Source: Mucilaginibacter sp. (GTDB taxonomy: Bacteria > Bacteroidota > Bacteroidia > Sphingobacteriales > Sphingobacteriaceae). From it: 64,000 bases of DNA. The notes under the pieces were generated by a model. That model searched no databases. It saw only the letters and a list, made by a program, of their open reading frames with translations, and had not been told where the DNA came from. Of the stretch, positions 24,962 to 32,273 are shown one piece after another. Location of the stretch: contig NZ_JANYGQ010000014.1 of the NCBI RefSeq assembly GCF_025359345.1, positions 1 to 64,000 on the forward strand, read 5' to 3'. The position numbers and the translations under genes are program-made. Positions within the stretch are counted from its first letter, which is position 1. Each line of letters starts with the position of its first letter.

Positions 24962-26323
24962 ATGAATCAACAACCAGAAAACCCCTTTCAACCTACTACC
25001 CCGCCATCGCCAGCAAAATGGCACACCGACTCCGTGCTGATTAAACTCGGCATTATTGCAACGCTGATAATTTTACTGCTTATCCCTTCGGCGTGGATAC
25101 AAAGCCTGGTAATTGAGCGCGAAGGCTACCAAAAAATAGAACGTGGCGGTATGGCAAACACCTGGGCCGACACGCAACTGGTACAGGGCCCAGTGCTACT
25201 ATTACCCTACAAAAAACAGGTAACCGAAACCGACGGCAATAAAAAAACCAGCACCCGCGAGGTAATTAACACGCTGTATGTTTTGCCGCAAACACTACAG
25301 GCGAAAGCAGCCGTTAAAACACAACCATTTACAAAAGGCGTTTACGATGCTACCGGCTACAGTGCGGATATTGCCATCACCGGCGATTTTGATAAGCCCG
25401 ACCTGGCACTGGCAGGCATTGACCCATCGGCAGTGATGTATGATAAGGCCAGGCTGGTTTTCAGCATATCAGACAATAAGGGGCTGATGAACAACCCGGC
25501 GGTGAAAATACAAAGCCAAACCTATGCGCCCGAGCCCACCGTTGAGGATGCGATACCGTTTGATAAAGGCCTGCAGGTAAAATTTAACCTGCAGCCGGGG
25601 CAGGGCTTTGCTTTTAGCTACCGGCTAAACCTCAAAGGCAGCAACCAACTGAACTTTTTGCATACCGGTAAAACCACCGATGTTGAAATAAGCAGTGACT
25701 GGAAATCGCCCGATTTTAGTAGCCACGAGCCGGATAGTAAGGCTATAAACGCGCAGGGTTTTAACGCCAAATGGCACATGGTATATTATAACCGGCCTTT
25801 TCCGCAGCAATGGGTAAACAACAACCAGGAACTGGTTAAAAAGCGCGGTGGCAGCGACGCAGTTTTTGGTGTAAAACTGCAATTACCTATCGATCAGTAC
25901 CGCAAAGTATTGCGCACCACCAAGTATTCAACCCTCATTATCCTGCTTACTTTCATCTCGCTGTTTTTAGCTGAAATGGTTAAAAAACAACGTGTGCATG
26001 TATTTAACTACGTACTTATTGGCGCTGCAATGGTGGTTTATTACACGCTGCTGCTCTCGTTTTCAGAACAGGTGGGTTATAACTGGGCGTATTTTATCAG
26101 TTCGGTATCAACTATAGCACTAATCGCGATTTTCACCGCATCGTTACTAAACAACCGGATGGTGGCGGTAACCTTCTCCTTTATCCTCGGAATATTTTAC
26201 GGATTCATCTTTATCATTATCCAATTGGAAGAGTTATCGCTGTTGTTTGGCAGTGTTGCATTGTTTGTGATCGTAGCAACGCTGATGTATTTCTCAAGGA
26301 AAATTAGTTGGGACAGGCAATAG
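24962..26323 (+). CDS. creD: Inner-membrane protein CreD
   Basis: 453 residues, usual CreD length. One N-terminal membrane helix (about 25-46, LIKLGIIATLIILLLIPSAWI) followed by the family signature VIEREGYQ and GMANTWADTQLVQGPVLLLPY, a large periplasmic domain, then four to five helices (about 318-450) that end in YFSRKISWD. In E. coli creD is the last gene of the creABCD regulon and affects envelope integrity and beta-lactam tolerance when overproduced. Here no CreBC is present; instead operator O3 ties it to the winged-helix regulator, an arrangement different from the enteric one. A GC-rich hairpin follows the stop. Confidence 0.93.
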   Translation: MNQQPENPFQPTTPPSPAKWHTDSVLIKLGIIATLIILLLIPSAWIQSLVIEREGYQKIERGGMANTWADTQLVQGPVLLLPYKKQVTETDGNKKTSTREVINTLYVLPQTLQAKAAVKTQPFTKGVYDATGYSADIAITGDFDKPDLALAGIDPSAVMYDKARLVFSISDNKGLMNNPAVKIQSQTYAPEPTVEDAIPFDKGLQVKFNLQPGQGFAFSYRLNLKGSNQLNFLHTGKTTDVEISSDWKSPDFSSHEPDSKAINAQGFNAKWHMVYYNRPFPQQWVNNNQELVKKRGGSDAVFGVKLQLPIDQYRKVLRTTKYSTLIILLTFISLFLAEMVKKQRVHVFNYVLIGAAMVVYYTLLLSFSEQVGYNWAYFISSVSTIALIAIFTASLLNNRMVAVTFSFILGIFYGFIFIIIQLEELSLLFGSVALFVIVATLMYFSRKISWDRQ

Positions 26324-26330
26324 CAAATAT

Positions 26331-26351
26331 GGGGCAGGCGCTCCCTGCCCC
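26331..26351 (+). terminator. GC-rich hairpin after creD
   Basis: GGGGCAGG and CCTGCCCC form an 8-bp perfect stem with a 5-base loop, followed by TTCAATCTT. It stands 7 bases after the creD stop and 14 before the next ATG. Weak T-run, so terminator or attenuator. Confidence 0.5.
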
Positions 26352-26365
26352 TTCAATCTTATCAA

Positions 26366-26800
26366 ATGGAATGCACCGAATTTAAATACAGCTTAAAAGT
26401 GTGGGTAACAAGCATGGTTGTGGCGCCGGTTATTGTGATGATTTGTGATTACGCAGAAAACAGCGTTCTTCCGCCATCTCCATATCATGGTAATTTCGAC
26501 CTGCTGCCAGCGTACCCGACTATAGTGTTGTTCAGTGGTATATGCTCGTTACCAACCTACATATTTTTTTTCCTGTTTATAAAGATAACGATCAATTACG
26601 CCAACTCAATAGTCAGGATAAAGAGTATAATATCTGTTTTGGGCATCGCACTGGTCGCAGGTACATTCGAACTTTTCTTTTTCCTTATGGGTGGCGGCAC
26701 ACCAAATGTGTTCATTTATTCGATGATTGCAAGTTGCCTGTGTATTGCTTGGTTCAGTTGGTTTTACCGACTGGGGACGAACGAAAAGCTTAACTATTAA
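26366..26800 (+). CDS. Tandem-family membrane protein, paralogue 1 of 3
   Basis: 144 residues with about four membrane helices. N-terminus FKYSLKVWVTSMVVAPVIVM and C-terminus YSMIASCLCIAWFSWFYRLG recur in the next two genes, defining a small family of tandem duplicates. A Pro/His-rich periplasmic loop (about 30-50) varies between copies. Family not recognised and no catalytic motif seen. Starts 42 bases after creD, beyond a hairpin; it may be read through from operator O3 or have its own promoter. Confidence 0.7.
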   Translation: MECTEFKYSLKVWVTSMVVAPVIVMICDYAENSVLPPSPYHGNFDLLPAYPTIVLFSGICSLPTYIFFFLFIKITINYANSIVRIKSIISVLGIALVAGTFELFFFLMGGGTPNVFIYSMIASCLCIAWFSWFYRLGTNEKLNY

Positions 26801-26868
26801 ATAACGAAGGGCCGCTGGTATTTGACAATCATTTAAAGCAGTGGTTAATAAGTATCATAACGAATTTA

Positions 26869-27330
26869 ATGGCAAGTAATATTAAATATAGTTTAAAAGT
26901 TTGGCTTACCGGTTTATTAGTAACCCCGGCGTTATTCCTCATCATCACCAATTACAAAACAATCAATGATTTACCCAACGAGACATACGGCGATTCCATC
27001 ATCTTTAGGTATATAGTATATGTAATTATCGGCACGCTACTTTCATTTATATCTTCATTCTTATTTTGGATTATCGTAACGCTTTCGACCCGGTATTCTG
27101 CAAATCTTACTATAGCAAAAGCCATAAACTGTGTAGGTAGTGTAACTCTCACAGTCATCATGTTCCGTTTAGCTATTTATGATGACGGATTTGTTGATGA
27201 TGAATTTATATACCTCATGCTGCTCAACTGTTTTTGCGTCTGTATTGGGTCTTGGGTATATAAATTACCATTATTAAGGGCAATTGAAAAAAAAGTTGAG
27301 AAAATTCGGTCAGGTGCAGTCTTTCCCTAG
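26869..27330 (+). CDS. Tandem-family membrane protein, paralogue 2 of 3
   Basis: 153 residues, about four membrane helices. Shares IKYSLKVWLTGLLVTPALFL at the N-terminus and YLMLLNCFCVCIGSWVYKLP near the end with its neighbours; a LTVIMFRLAIYDDGFVDDEF segment before the last helix corresponds to the TFKLTLLQDGLFND segment of paralogue 3. A basic tail follows. Visibly AT-rich. No function assigned. Confidence 0.7.
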   Translation: MASNIKYSLKVWLTGLLVTPALFLIITNYKTINDLPNETYGDSIIFRYIVYVIIGTLLSFISSFLFWIIVTLSTRYSANLTIAKAINCVGSVTLTVIMFRLAIYDDGFVDDEFIYLMLLNCFCVCIGSWVYKLPLLRAIEKKVEKIRSGAVFP

Positions 27331-27392
27331 GAAGTCCCCTCAATAAAATTTGCAATACACTTCATTTTAAAAACTCAAAATCTAAGTAAATC

Positions 27393-27833
27393 ATGAACTC
27401 AAATATCTTCCAATACTCCTTACGCGTATGGCTAACCAGTGTTGTTGGCGCTGCGTTGGCTTTCGTGCTTATAACCATGGTTAAAGAGCCGAGCCTTTCA
27501 CAAAGCTTTTGGCAGGCCACCGGCTCATTTTTTTCCGACTGGTTATTTTTTGCCGGATTCCAGTTATTGTTTTCAATAGCAACATGGCTGGTATTTTATG
27601 TAATTATATTACTGATTGTAAAGCGCATACACATTCATCGCACCCGGTTATCAACAATTTCCATCACGGGCATTGTGTTAACTATAATAACGTTTAAACT
27701 CACCTTATTGCAGGACGGATTATTTAATGATAACAGCGGCTTTGCTTACTTAATGATTGCCAATTGCTTCTTTATCGGTTCAGGTAGTTGGTTTTATGAG
27801 TTGCGCCCGCCGGAATATTTAAATTGGGCGTAA
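27393..27833 (+). CDS. Tandem-family membrane protein, paralogue 3 of 3
   Basis: 146 residues, about four membrane helices. Signature pieces: FQYSLRVWLTSVVGAALAF and YLMIANCFFIGSGSWFYELR. Closest to paralogue 2 in the TIITFKLTLLQDGLFND region. Followed after 10 bases by a larger membrane protein, so the last genes of this run are likely co-transcribed. No known family recognised. Confidence 0.7.
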   Translation: MNSNIFQYSLRVWLTSVVGAALAFVLITMVKEPSLSQSFWQATGSFFSDWLFFAGFQLLFSIATWLVFYVIILLIVKRIHIHRTRLSTISITGIVLTIITFKLTLLQDGLFNDNSGFAYLMIANCFFIGSGSWFYELRPPEYLNWA

Positions 27834-27843
27834 GATACAACAC

Positions 27844-28515
27844 ATGGAATTTTCTGAAAAAGATAAAATAACCCGAACCTCGTCATATAAATGGCCGCTT
27901 GCAACCATGGCAATTGCCATGGTTGTTTATCTTCTTAATTTTAACTATTTCGCCGCATGGTGGATTGTGCTGATATGCGTTAACCTATGCGCATCTTTAT
28001 TGTACATAAAGGTTTTGTTTAAAAGCATTGTTTTTTGGGTAACCCACGCCAAAACTTGCCGCCGGCCTTACTTTCCCTTAGGTATTAACGTCGCTACGTC
28101 ATTGTTGATATGTATCCTCCCTTCCAGCAATTTCAGCAAGCATTACCACGGCTACACTATCGATTTAAGCGAATATCAAAAAGGGTGTAATTGCAGATTA
28201 TACCTTGAAACTTACATGGTATTTGGCGGAGGAGCATGGGGTGGCGATGAAGATTCAAGGTATTTGAAAGATTCCGTCAGTTTCAGAAAATACCTGGGCA
28301 CTTTTGACGAAGAAGAAGGGATGATAATTACAAGGTGCAACGGCGATAAAATAACGGTGGAACAACTGGAAAGGACAGAATTACCCGCCCCTGCAGATAC
28401 CTCGCGATCAAAGATTAGTGGAGATACGGTTGGGCATATAATTAAGGGATTTAAAATAAAAGCACGCGCGATTTACAGTTTAAGGCGTTTAAAAACAGAC
28501 CTGGAATTTGAGTAG
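27844..28515 (+). CDS. Membrane-anchored hypothetical protein
   Basis: 223 residues. Three hydrophobic helices in the first about 100 residues (WPLATMAIAMVVYLLNF, WWIVLICVNLCASLLYI, GINVATSLLICILP), then a soluble domain of about 120 residues with two close cysteines (YQKGCNCRLYLE), a Gly-rich stretch (VFGGGAWGGDED) and a basic C-terminus. Not homologous by eye to the three preceding paralogues except in being a short envelope protein. Start 10 bases after paralogue 3. Function unknown. Confidence 0.65.
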   Translation: MEFSEKDKITRTSSYKWPLATMAIAMVVYLLNFNYFAAWWIVLICVNLCASLLYIKVLFKSIVFWVTHAKTCRRPYFPLGINVATSLLICILPSSNFSKHYHGYTIDLSEYQKGCNCRLYLETYMVFGGGAWGGDEDSRYLKDSVSFRKYLGTFDEEEGMIITRCNGDKITVEQLERTELPAPADTSRSKISGDTVGHIIKGFKIKARAIYSLRRLKTDLEFE

Positions 28516-28544
28516 GTGAATAAATTGAAAAAAATAAAAACGAA

Positions 28545-28583
28545 ATACCAATTTGGTTTTTGGTATATAAATACCTTAATTTG
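28545..28583 (+). promoter_or_regulatory. Promoter with overlapping ATACC/GGTAT half-sites
   Basis: TTTG (28552-28555), 20 bases, then TTAATTTG (28576-28583) fits the Bacteroidota -33/-7 pattern with one mismatch at the -7. Three half-sites overlap it: ATACCAA (28545), TTGGTAT (28560) and ATACC (28571), two of them forming a GGTAT-N4-ATACC dyad. Located 20 bases before a 35-codon frame. Confidence 0.5.
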
Positions 28584-28603
28584 TAATAATAAGACATTAT
28601 TAT

Positions 28604-28711
28604 ATGAGCCGGGAGCTGTTTGAATTTTCAGAAATGATTGATGCACAGTTTGACATGCCCACTATTGAGCCTGATAATTTCTGGCAATTGATAGTAAACA
28701 TGTTTATTTAG
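28604..28711 (+). CDS. Small ORF (35 codons) in a promoter-bearing spacer
   Basis: ATG at 28604 to TAG at 28709 encodes a short acidic peptide, beginning MSRELFEFSEMIDAQF, with a Pro/Asp middle and a hydrophobic ending (FWQLIVNMFI). It is preceded by a plausible promoter (28552-28583) and an A-rich leader. It resembles no family known to me. It might be a leader peptide, a small membrane-associated peptide, or a chance frame inside a small RNA. Confidence 0.35.
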   Translation: MSRELFEFSEMIDAQFDMPTIEPDNFWQLIVNMFI

Positions 28712-28910
28712 CTGTGACCCTTTTACTCGTGGTGACTGACCTTGCACGGTCGCCCATAACTTGTTGCGCCGTGATCTCCGTAGTTGATGGTGTTATGCAA
28801 GAGGCGGAATAATTGTCCGCCAGCGCTTTGCACAGCAACAGCAGGCTTCCTTAACGTTCCAACTTTACAACATTCCAACCTTACAACAAAACTATTACCT
28901 TTGCAGCCTG
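28712..28910 (+). other. Structured non-coding spacer upstream of rlmD
   Basis: After the small ORF the spacer contains several complementary segments: GACC-TTGCAC-GGTC (about 28738-28752), CACGG...CCGTG enclosing about 20 bases, and a 6-bp hairpin GGCGGA-N7-TCCGCC (28803-28821). It is more GC-rich than the preceding DNA. A small RNA or long structured 3' leader is possible; no known RNA family was recognised. The last 50 bases hold the CAACTTTACAAC-type repeat and the rlmD -7 element. Confidence 0.35.
28896..28903 (+). promoter_or_regulatory. Putative -7 promoter element of rlmD
   Basis: TACCTTTG is an exact TAnnTTTG match followed by GCAGCC, and lies only 7 bases before the rlmD ATG, so the transcript would have almost no leader. 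Close placement of this kind is common for Bacteroidota housekeeping genes. Confidence 0.55.
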
Positions 28911-30317
28911 ATGAATCAAGTTGCTAAAAAAAGGTTTTTTGAAGATGTTGCCATTATTGATATTGCCGAAGAAGGCAAAGGCGTAGGCAAAGCCGATGAT
29001 TTTGTGCTTTTTGTGGAAAAAGCTGTGCCCGGCGATGTAGCCGACGTGGCCGTTTATCGCAGCAAGAAAAACTTTGGCGAAGGTAAAATAGTTACGTTAA
29101 AACAAGCATCCGAATACCGTACGCAGCCATTTTGTGAGCACTTTGGTACCTGCGGCGGCTGCAAGTGGCAGCACATGACCTACGAAGCGCAGCTGAAATT
29201 TAAACAAAAGTCGGTGGCTGATGCGCTTGGTCGGTTGGCAAAGATTGATGTGGACCACATGGATGCCATTATCCCCTCGCCTGCCGATAAATACTACCGC
29301 AACAAGCTGGAATATACTTTCAGCAACAAACGCTGGCTGTATGATGGCGAGAACCGCGAAGACGAAGAACTGAACATGAATGCGCTGGGTTTCCATATCC
29401 CCGGCAGGTTTGATAAAATACTGGATGTAAACCACTGCTGGCTGCAGGCCGAGCCATCAAACACTTTACGCAATACGCTCCGCGAGTTTGCGATACGTGA
29501 AGGCTACAGCTTTTACGATTTAAAACGCCATGAAGGGGCACTACGCAACCTGGTGGTACGTACCTCTTCGACCGGCGAGGTGATGGTGATAGTTGTTTTT
29601 GCTTACGCGAGTGAAGAGGAAGTGAATAAGCTGATGAGTTATATCGACAGCAATTTCCCTGATATAACTTCGCTGTTGTATATCATCAACCAAAAAAAGA
29701 ACGACACTATTTTTGACCAGGATGTGGTTGCTTTTAAAGGACCGGAGTATATCCATGAGGAAATGAATGGCATAAAGTTCCGCATCGGACCAAAATCGTT
29801 TTATCAGACCAATTCAATACAAGCCTTAAAGCTGTACGAAATAGCCCGCGATTTTGCAGGTTTTGCCGGCAACGAACTGGTTTATGATTTGTATACCGGC
29901 GCAGGCACCATCGCCAATTTTATAGCCGGTAATGTACGCGAGGTTGTAGGTGTTGAATATGTGCCAACGGCTATTGAGGATGCTAAAGTAAACTCGGCCA
30001 TCAACAACATCACCAACACCAAATTTTTTGCCGGCGACATGAAGGATGTACTGGTAGCCAATTTTGTGGCCGAACACGGCAAGCCCGATGTAATCATAAC
30101 CGACCCGCCGCGCGCCGGCATGCACCCCGACGTGGTTGCCCGCCTGATGGAAATTGAAGCACCAAAAATTGTGTACGTAAGCTGCAACGCCGCAACCCAG
30201 GCCCGCGATTTACTGGTATTGAAGGAGAAATATGATACCGTGAAAATTCAGCCGGTGGATATGTTTCCGCACACACAGCATGTGGAAAATGTGGTGTTAT
30301 TAGTTTTGAGGGATTAG
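28911..30317 (+). CDS. rlmD: 23S rRNA (uracil-5-)-methyltransferase RlmD/TrmA family
   Basis: 468-residue class of SAM-dependent RNA m5U methyltransferases. N-terminal TRAM domain (about 1-65), 4Fe-4S site with Cys75, Cys81, Cys84 (CEHFGTCGGCKWQH) and Cys176 (NHCWLQAE), the SAM-binding motif VYDLYTGAGTIANFIA, the TDPPRAGMHP catalytic motif, and nucleophile Cys425 in YVSCNAATQARDL, with a catalytic Glu in the final PHTQHVENVVLL. The Fe-S cluster points to RlmD or the related RlmCD type; the exact target base(s) in 23S rRNA cannot be told. Own promoter at 28896. Confidence 0.93.
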   Translation: MNQVAKKRFFEDVAIIDIAEEGKGVGKADDFVLFVEKAVPGDVADVAVYRSKKNFGEGKIVTLKQASEYRTQPFCEHFGTCGGCKWQHMTYEAQLKFKQKSVADALGRLAKIDVDHMDAIIPSPADKYYRNKLEYTFSNKRWLYDGENREDEELNMNALGFHIPGRFDKILDVNHCWLQAEPSNTLRNTLREFAIREGYSFYDLKRHEGALRNLVVRTSSTGEVMVIVVFAYASEEEVNKLMSYIDSNFPDITSLLYIINQKKNDTIFDQDVVAFKGPEYIHEEMNGIKFRIGPKSFYQTNSIQALKLYEIARDFAGFAGNELVYDLYTGAGTIANFIAGNVREVVGVEYVPTAIEDAKVNSAINNITNTKFFAGDMKDVLVANFVAEHGKPDVIITDPPRAGMHPDVVARLMEIEAPKIVYVSCNAATQARDLLVLKEKYDTVKIQPVDMFPHTQHVENVVLLVLRD

Positions 30318-30342
30318 AGGCCAGAAGTTTGTTAAAAGAACT

Positions 30343-30434
30343 GTCATTCCGAACTTATTTCGGGAACCCACAGTACAGGTTGCCGGCATGAAGGCTACCA
30401 AGCAAATGAGGTGCTGAAACAAGTTCAGCATGAC
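30343..30434. repeat. GTCATTCCGAACTT-type palindromic repeat
   Basis: Arms GTCATTCCGAACTTATTTC and the complement of GTCATGCTGAACTTGTTTC (30416-30434) enclose about 50 bases. A different family from the GTCATTGCGAGG elements. The right arm encodes the spurious N-terminus LKQVQHDV of the frame that continues into the following gene. Confidence 0.8.
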
Positions 30435-30455
30435 GTTAATAATAAGAATAAGTAC

Positions 30456-30854
30456 ATGGAACCGGAAGAGCTTTTAAACGAAGACAGAACAAACAGCGAT
30501 GGGCCAAAAAAAGAGAGTCCACTGTTGAGTTTGGAGAAGGATTTGAAATTCTTTAATGAATCAATCCGCGAGGTGGCGGTGGAGATTATGGTGGAAGGGC
30601 TTTCCAAATACCCCATTTTTATAGCCCACCAGCACGAACTGGCATTAGGCGAGCTGATACTCGACCGTTTCGATTTAAACACCGAATGGAGCATACACGC
30701 CAGCACGCTGGAAGAGTTTGTTGAAAAAGGTGTGGTAAAGGAAATACTGAAGGACCGCTTCATCAACAGCTACAAAAACCCGCACGATTATATGTGCGTT
30801 TTTGTGGTAGTGCCTGAAGGGGCGAATTTTGTATATGTACCGTATTTGAAGTAG
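30456..30854 (+). CDS. Conserved-looking hypothetical cytoplasmic protein
   Basis: 132 residues from ATG 30456 (MEPEELLNED); the frame opens at 30411 but those codons are repeat sequence. After an acidic, disordered start come two helical/strand segments: LEKDLKFFNESIREVAVEIMVEGLSKYPIFIAHQ and ELILDRFDLNTEWSIHASTLEEFVEKGVV, ending in FVVVPEGANFVYVPYL. No signal peptide or membrane helix. Looks like a compact alpha/beta protein with housekeeping-style composition. Family not recognised. Confidence 0.7.
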   Translation: MEPEELLNEDRTNSDGPKKESPLLSLEKDLKFFNESIREVAVEIMVEGLSKYPIFIAHQHELALGELILDRFDLNTEWSIHASTLEEFVEKGVVKEILKDRFINSYKNPHDYMCVFVVVPEGANFVYVPYLK

Positions 30855-30969
30855 GAAAGGGATAGTTTTATTGTTAAATTGTTGAATGGTTATTAATATT
30901 GTTATTTTTAAATTGTCGTAACGTTAAAAGATTAATTTTACCGCTGATATAAATCCAACAACTGCATTG

Positions 30970-31001
30970 CAATACAACAATAAAGCAATACAACAATAAA
31001 G
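30970..31001. repeat. Two perfect 16-bp tandem repeats in a 5' leader
   Basis: CAATACAACAATAAAG occurs twice back to back, followed by a truncated CAACAAAG, ending 2 bases before the ATG-containing CAATG at 31010. It occupies the ribosome-binding region of the phosphoribosyltransferase gene. Confidence 0.85.
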
Positions 31002-31011
31002 CAACAAAGCA

Positions 31012-31521
31012 ATGTCTGACAAGCACCTCCTGATATTAAACCACCAGCAAATACAGCAAAAAATTGACCGTATTGCCTACCAGATACTGGAAGATAACTT
31101 TGAGGAAGAGGAAATTTTAATTGCCGGCATTTTGCCCAGCGGCGATAAAATTGCGCGACGCATAAAAGCCATCCTGGATGATATTGCGCCGTTTAAAAGC
31201 ACTTTCATTGGTATCGAGTTGGATAAGCAAAGCACCAGTTTAAAAGCTACCATTAACTTTAATGTGCAGGATTGCAGCAACAAGGTTGTTATTTTGGTTG
31301 ACGATGTACTCAATAGCGGCAAAACCCTGGCTTACGGCTTTGGCGTTTTCCGCGATGTCCCCCTAAAAAAACTACGCACAGCTGTACTTATCGACCGTAA
31401 CCACAAACGTTTCCCCATGATAACAGATTTTGCCGGAATGGCCTTATCCACCGTATTAAAGGAGTTTGTTGATGTGGTTCTGGACGAAGAAGGCGAAGAA
31501 GATGGGGTTTATTTGAGGTAG
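31012..31521 (+). CDS. PyrR-like phosphoribosyltransferase
   Basis: 169 residues of type I PRTase fold. The PRPP-binding loop is clear: KVVILVDDVLNSGKT (91-105). Earlier ILIAGILPSGDKIARR supplies the pyrophosphate loop. Both the length and the dimer-type N-terminus (ILNHQQIQQKIDRIAYQI) match the PyrR/hypoxanthine PRTase-like group, but the base specificity is not decidable. It is convergent with aroK; the adjacency of PRTase and shikimate kinase is common in Bacteroidota. The leader contains tandem repeats right at the ribosome site. Confidence 0.85.
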   Translation: MSDKHLLILNHQQIQQKIDRIAYQILEDNFEEEEILIAGILPSGDKIARRIKAILDDIAPFKSTFIGIELDKQSTSLKATINFNVQDCSNKVVILVDDVLNSGKTLAYGFGVFRDVPLKKLRTAVLIDRNHKRFPMITDFAGMALSTVLKEFVDVVLDEEGEEDGVYLR

Positions 31522-31541
31522 ATGAATAAATATAAAATCTT

Positions 31542-31664
31542 GTCAATTGCGAGAGCAGCGCGGCAACTTCGTCGCCTGCTAAGTATACAACATATCAGTT
31601 CAATACCTGTAAGTTCGAAAACCTAACGACGAGGTTGGTTCACTTGTTCCTCGTTCGCAAAGAC
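31542..31664. repeat. Degenerate palindromic element (copy 7)
   Basis: Left end GTCAATTGCGAGAGCAGCGCGG and right end CCTCGTTCGCAAAGAC are diverged versions of the GTCATTGCGAG/CTCGCAATGAC arms. Inner GTCGCCTGCTAAG and CTAACGACGAGG partly pair. Lies between convergent PRTase and aroK. Confidence 0.55.
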
Positions 31665-31673
31665 AAAGTGGGG

Positions 31674-32210
31674 TCATGGCTGCAATAATTTCTCCACCTT
31701 CTCTGCAGTCAAGCTCAATCCATTGGTGACAATCGTTGCCTGTTTATAAAACACCTCCCGCTCAGCCAATTTATCAGCAATAAACGCGATCAACTCATCG
31801 CCATGCCTGCCTTGCAGCACGGGGCGGGTTACTTTTTCGTGCTCCAGCCTGTCGGCAAGTATTTTAGGGGCAAGTTGGATATATATCGATCTGCCGTGCT
31901 CATTTATCCACTCCATATTATCAAAAAAACAAGGCAGTCCGCCACCTGTTGAAATAACGGCATTGTCGGGATAAGGTGTTGTTTGTAATATCTCAGATTC
32001 AAGCTTGCGGAAAGCAGCCTCTCCATGGGCGCTGAAATATTCGGCTATGGTCATTCCAACATGCGCTTCCAGCACATGATCAAGGTCGATAAACATATAG
32101 CCCATCCTGGAAGCCAGTTTGCGCCCCAAGGTAGTTTTACCGCAACCCATAAAGCCGATAAGGAATATCAAACCTAAACCTTCGGAATTTTCTTCTTCTA
32201 AATTATCCAT
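31674..32210 (-). CDS. aroK: Shikimate kinase
   Basis: 178 residues, standard size. Phosphorylates shikimate at O3 with ATP in aromatic amino-acid synthesis. Visible: Walker A GFMGCGKTTLGRKLA (about 19-33), the substrate-binding DLDHVLEAHVGMTIAEYFSAHGEAAFRKLE segment, STGGGLPCF, and the LID region RPVLQGRHGDE with the Arg that contacts ATP. Starts with a short acidic N-terminus (MDNLEEENSEG). It ends in front of a degenerate palindrome. Upstream on the same strand lies the ABC permease gene with 60 bases between. Confidence 0.95.
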   Translation of the reverse strand: MDNLEEENSEGLGLIFLIGFMGCGKTTLGRKLASRMGYMFIDLDHVLEAHVGMTIAEYFSAHGEAAFRKLESEILQTTPYPDNAVISTGGGLPCFFDNMEWINEHGRSIYIQLAPKILADRLEHEKVTRPVLQGRHGDELIAFIADKLAEREVFYKQATIVTNGLSLTAEKVEKLLQP

Positions 32211-32273
32211 TTCAATTTTTCTACCCGGAAGACTGCTACTGCTACTCCCCTCTGCTACTACCTTCTACGAACT

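Noticed and set aside
24962..26323. A CreBC-type two-component system for creD
   Set aside because: No histidine kinase or full-length response regulator lies nearby; the only regulator in the cluster is the winged-helix protein.
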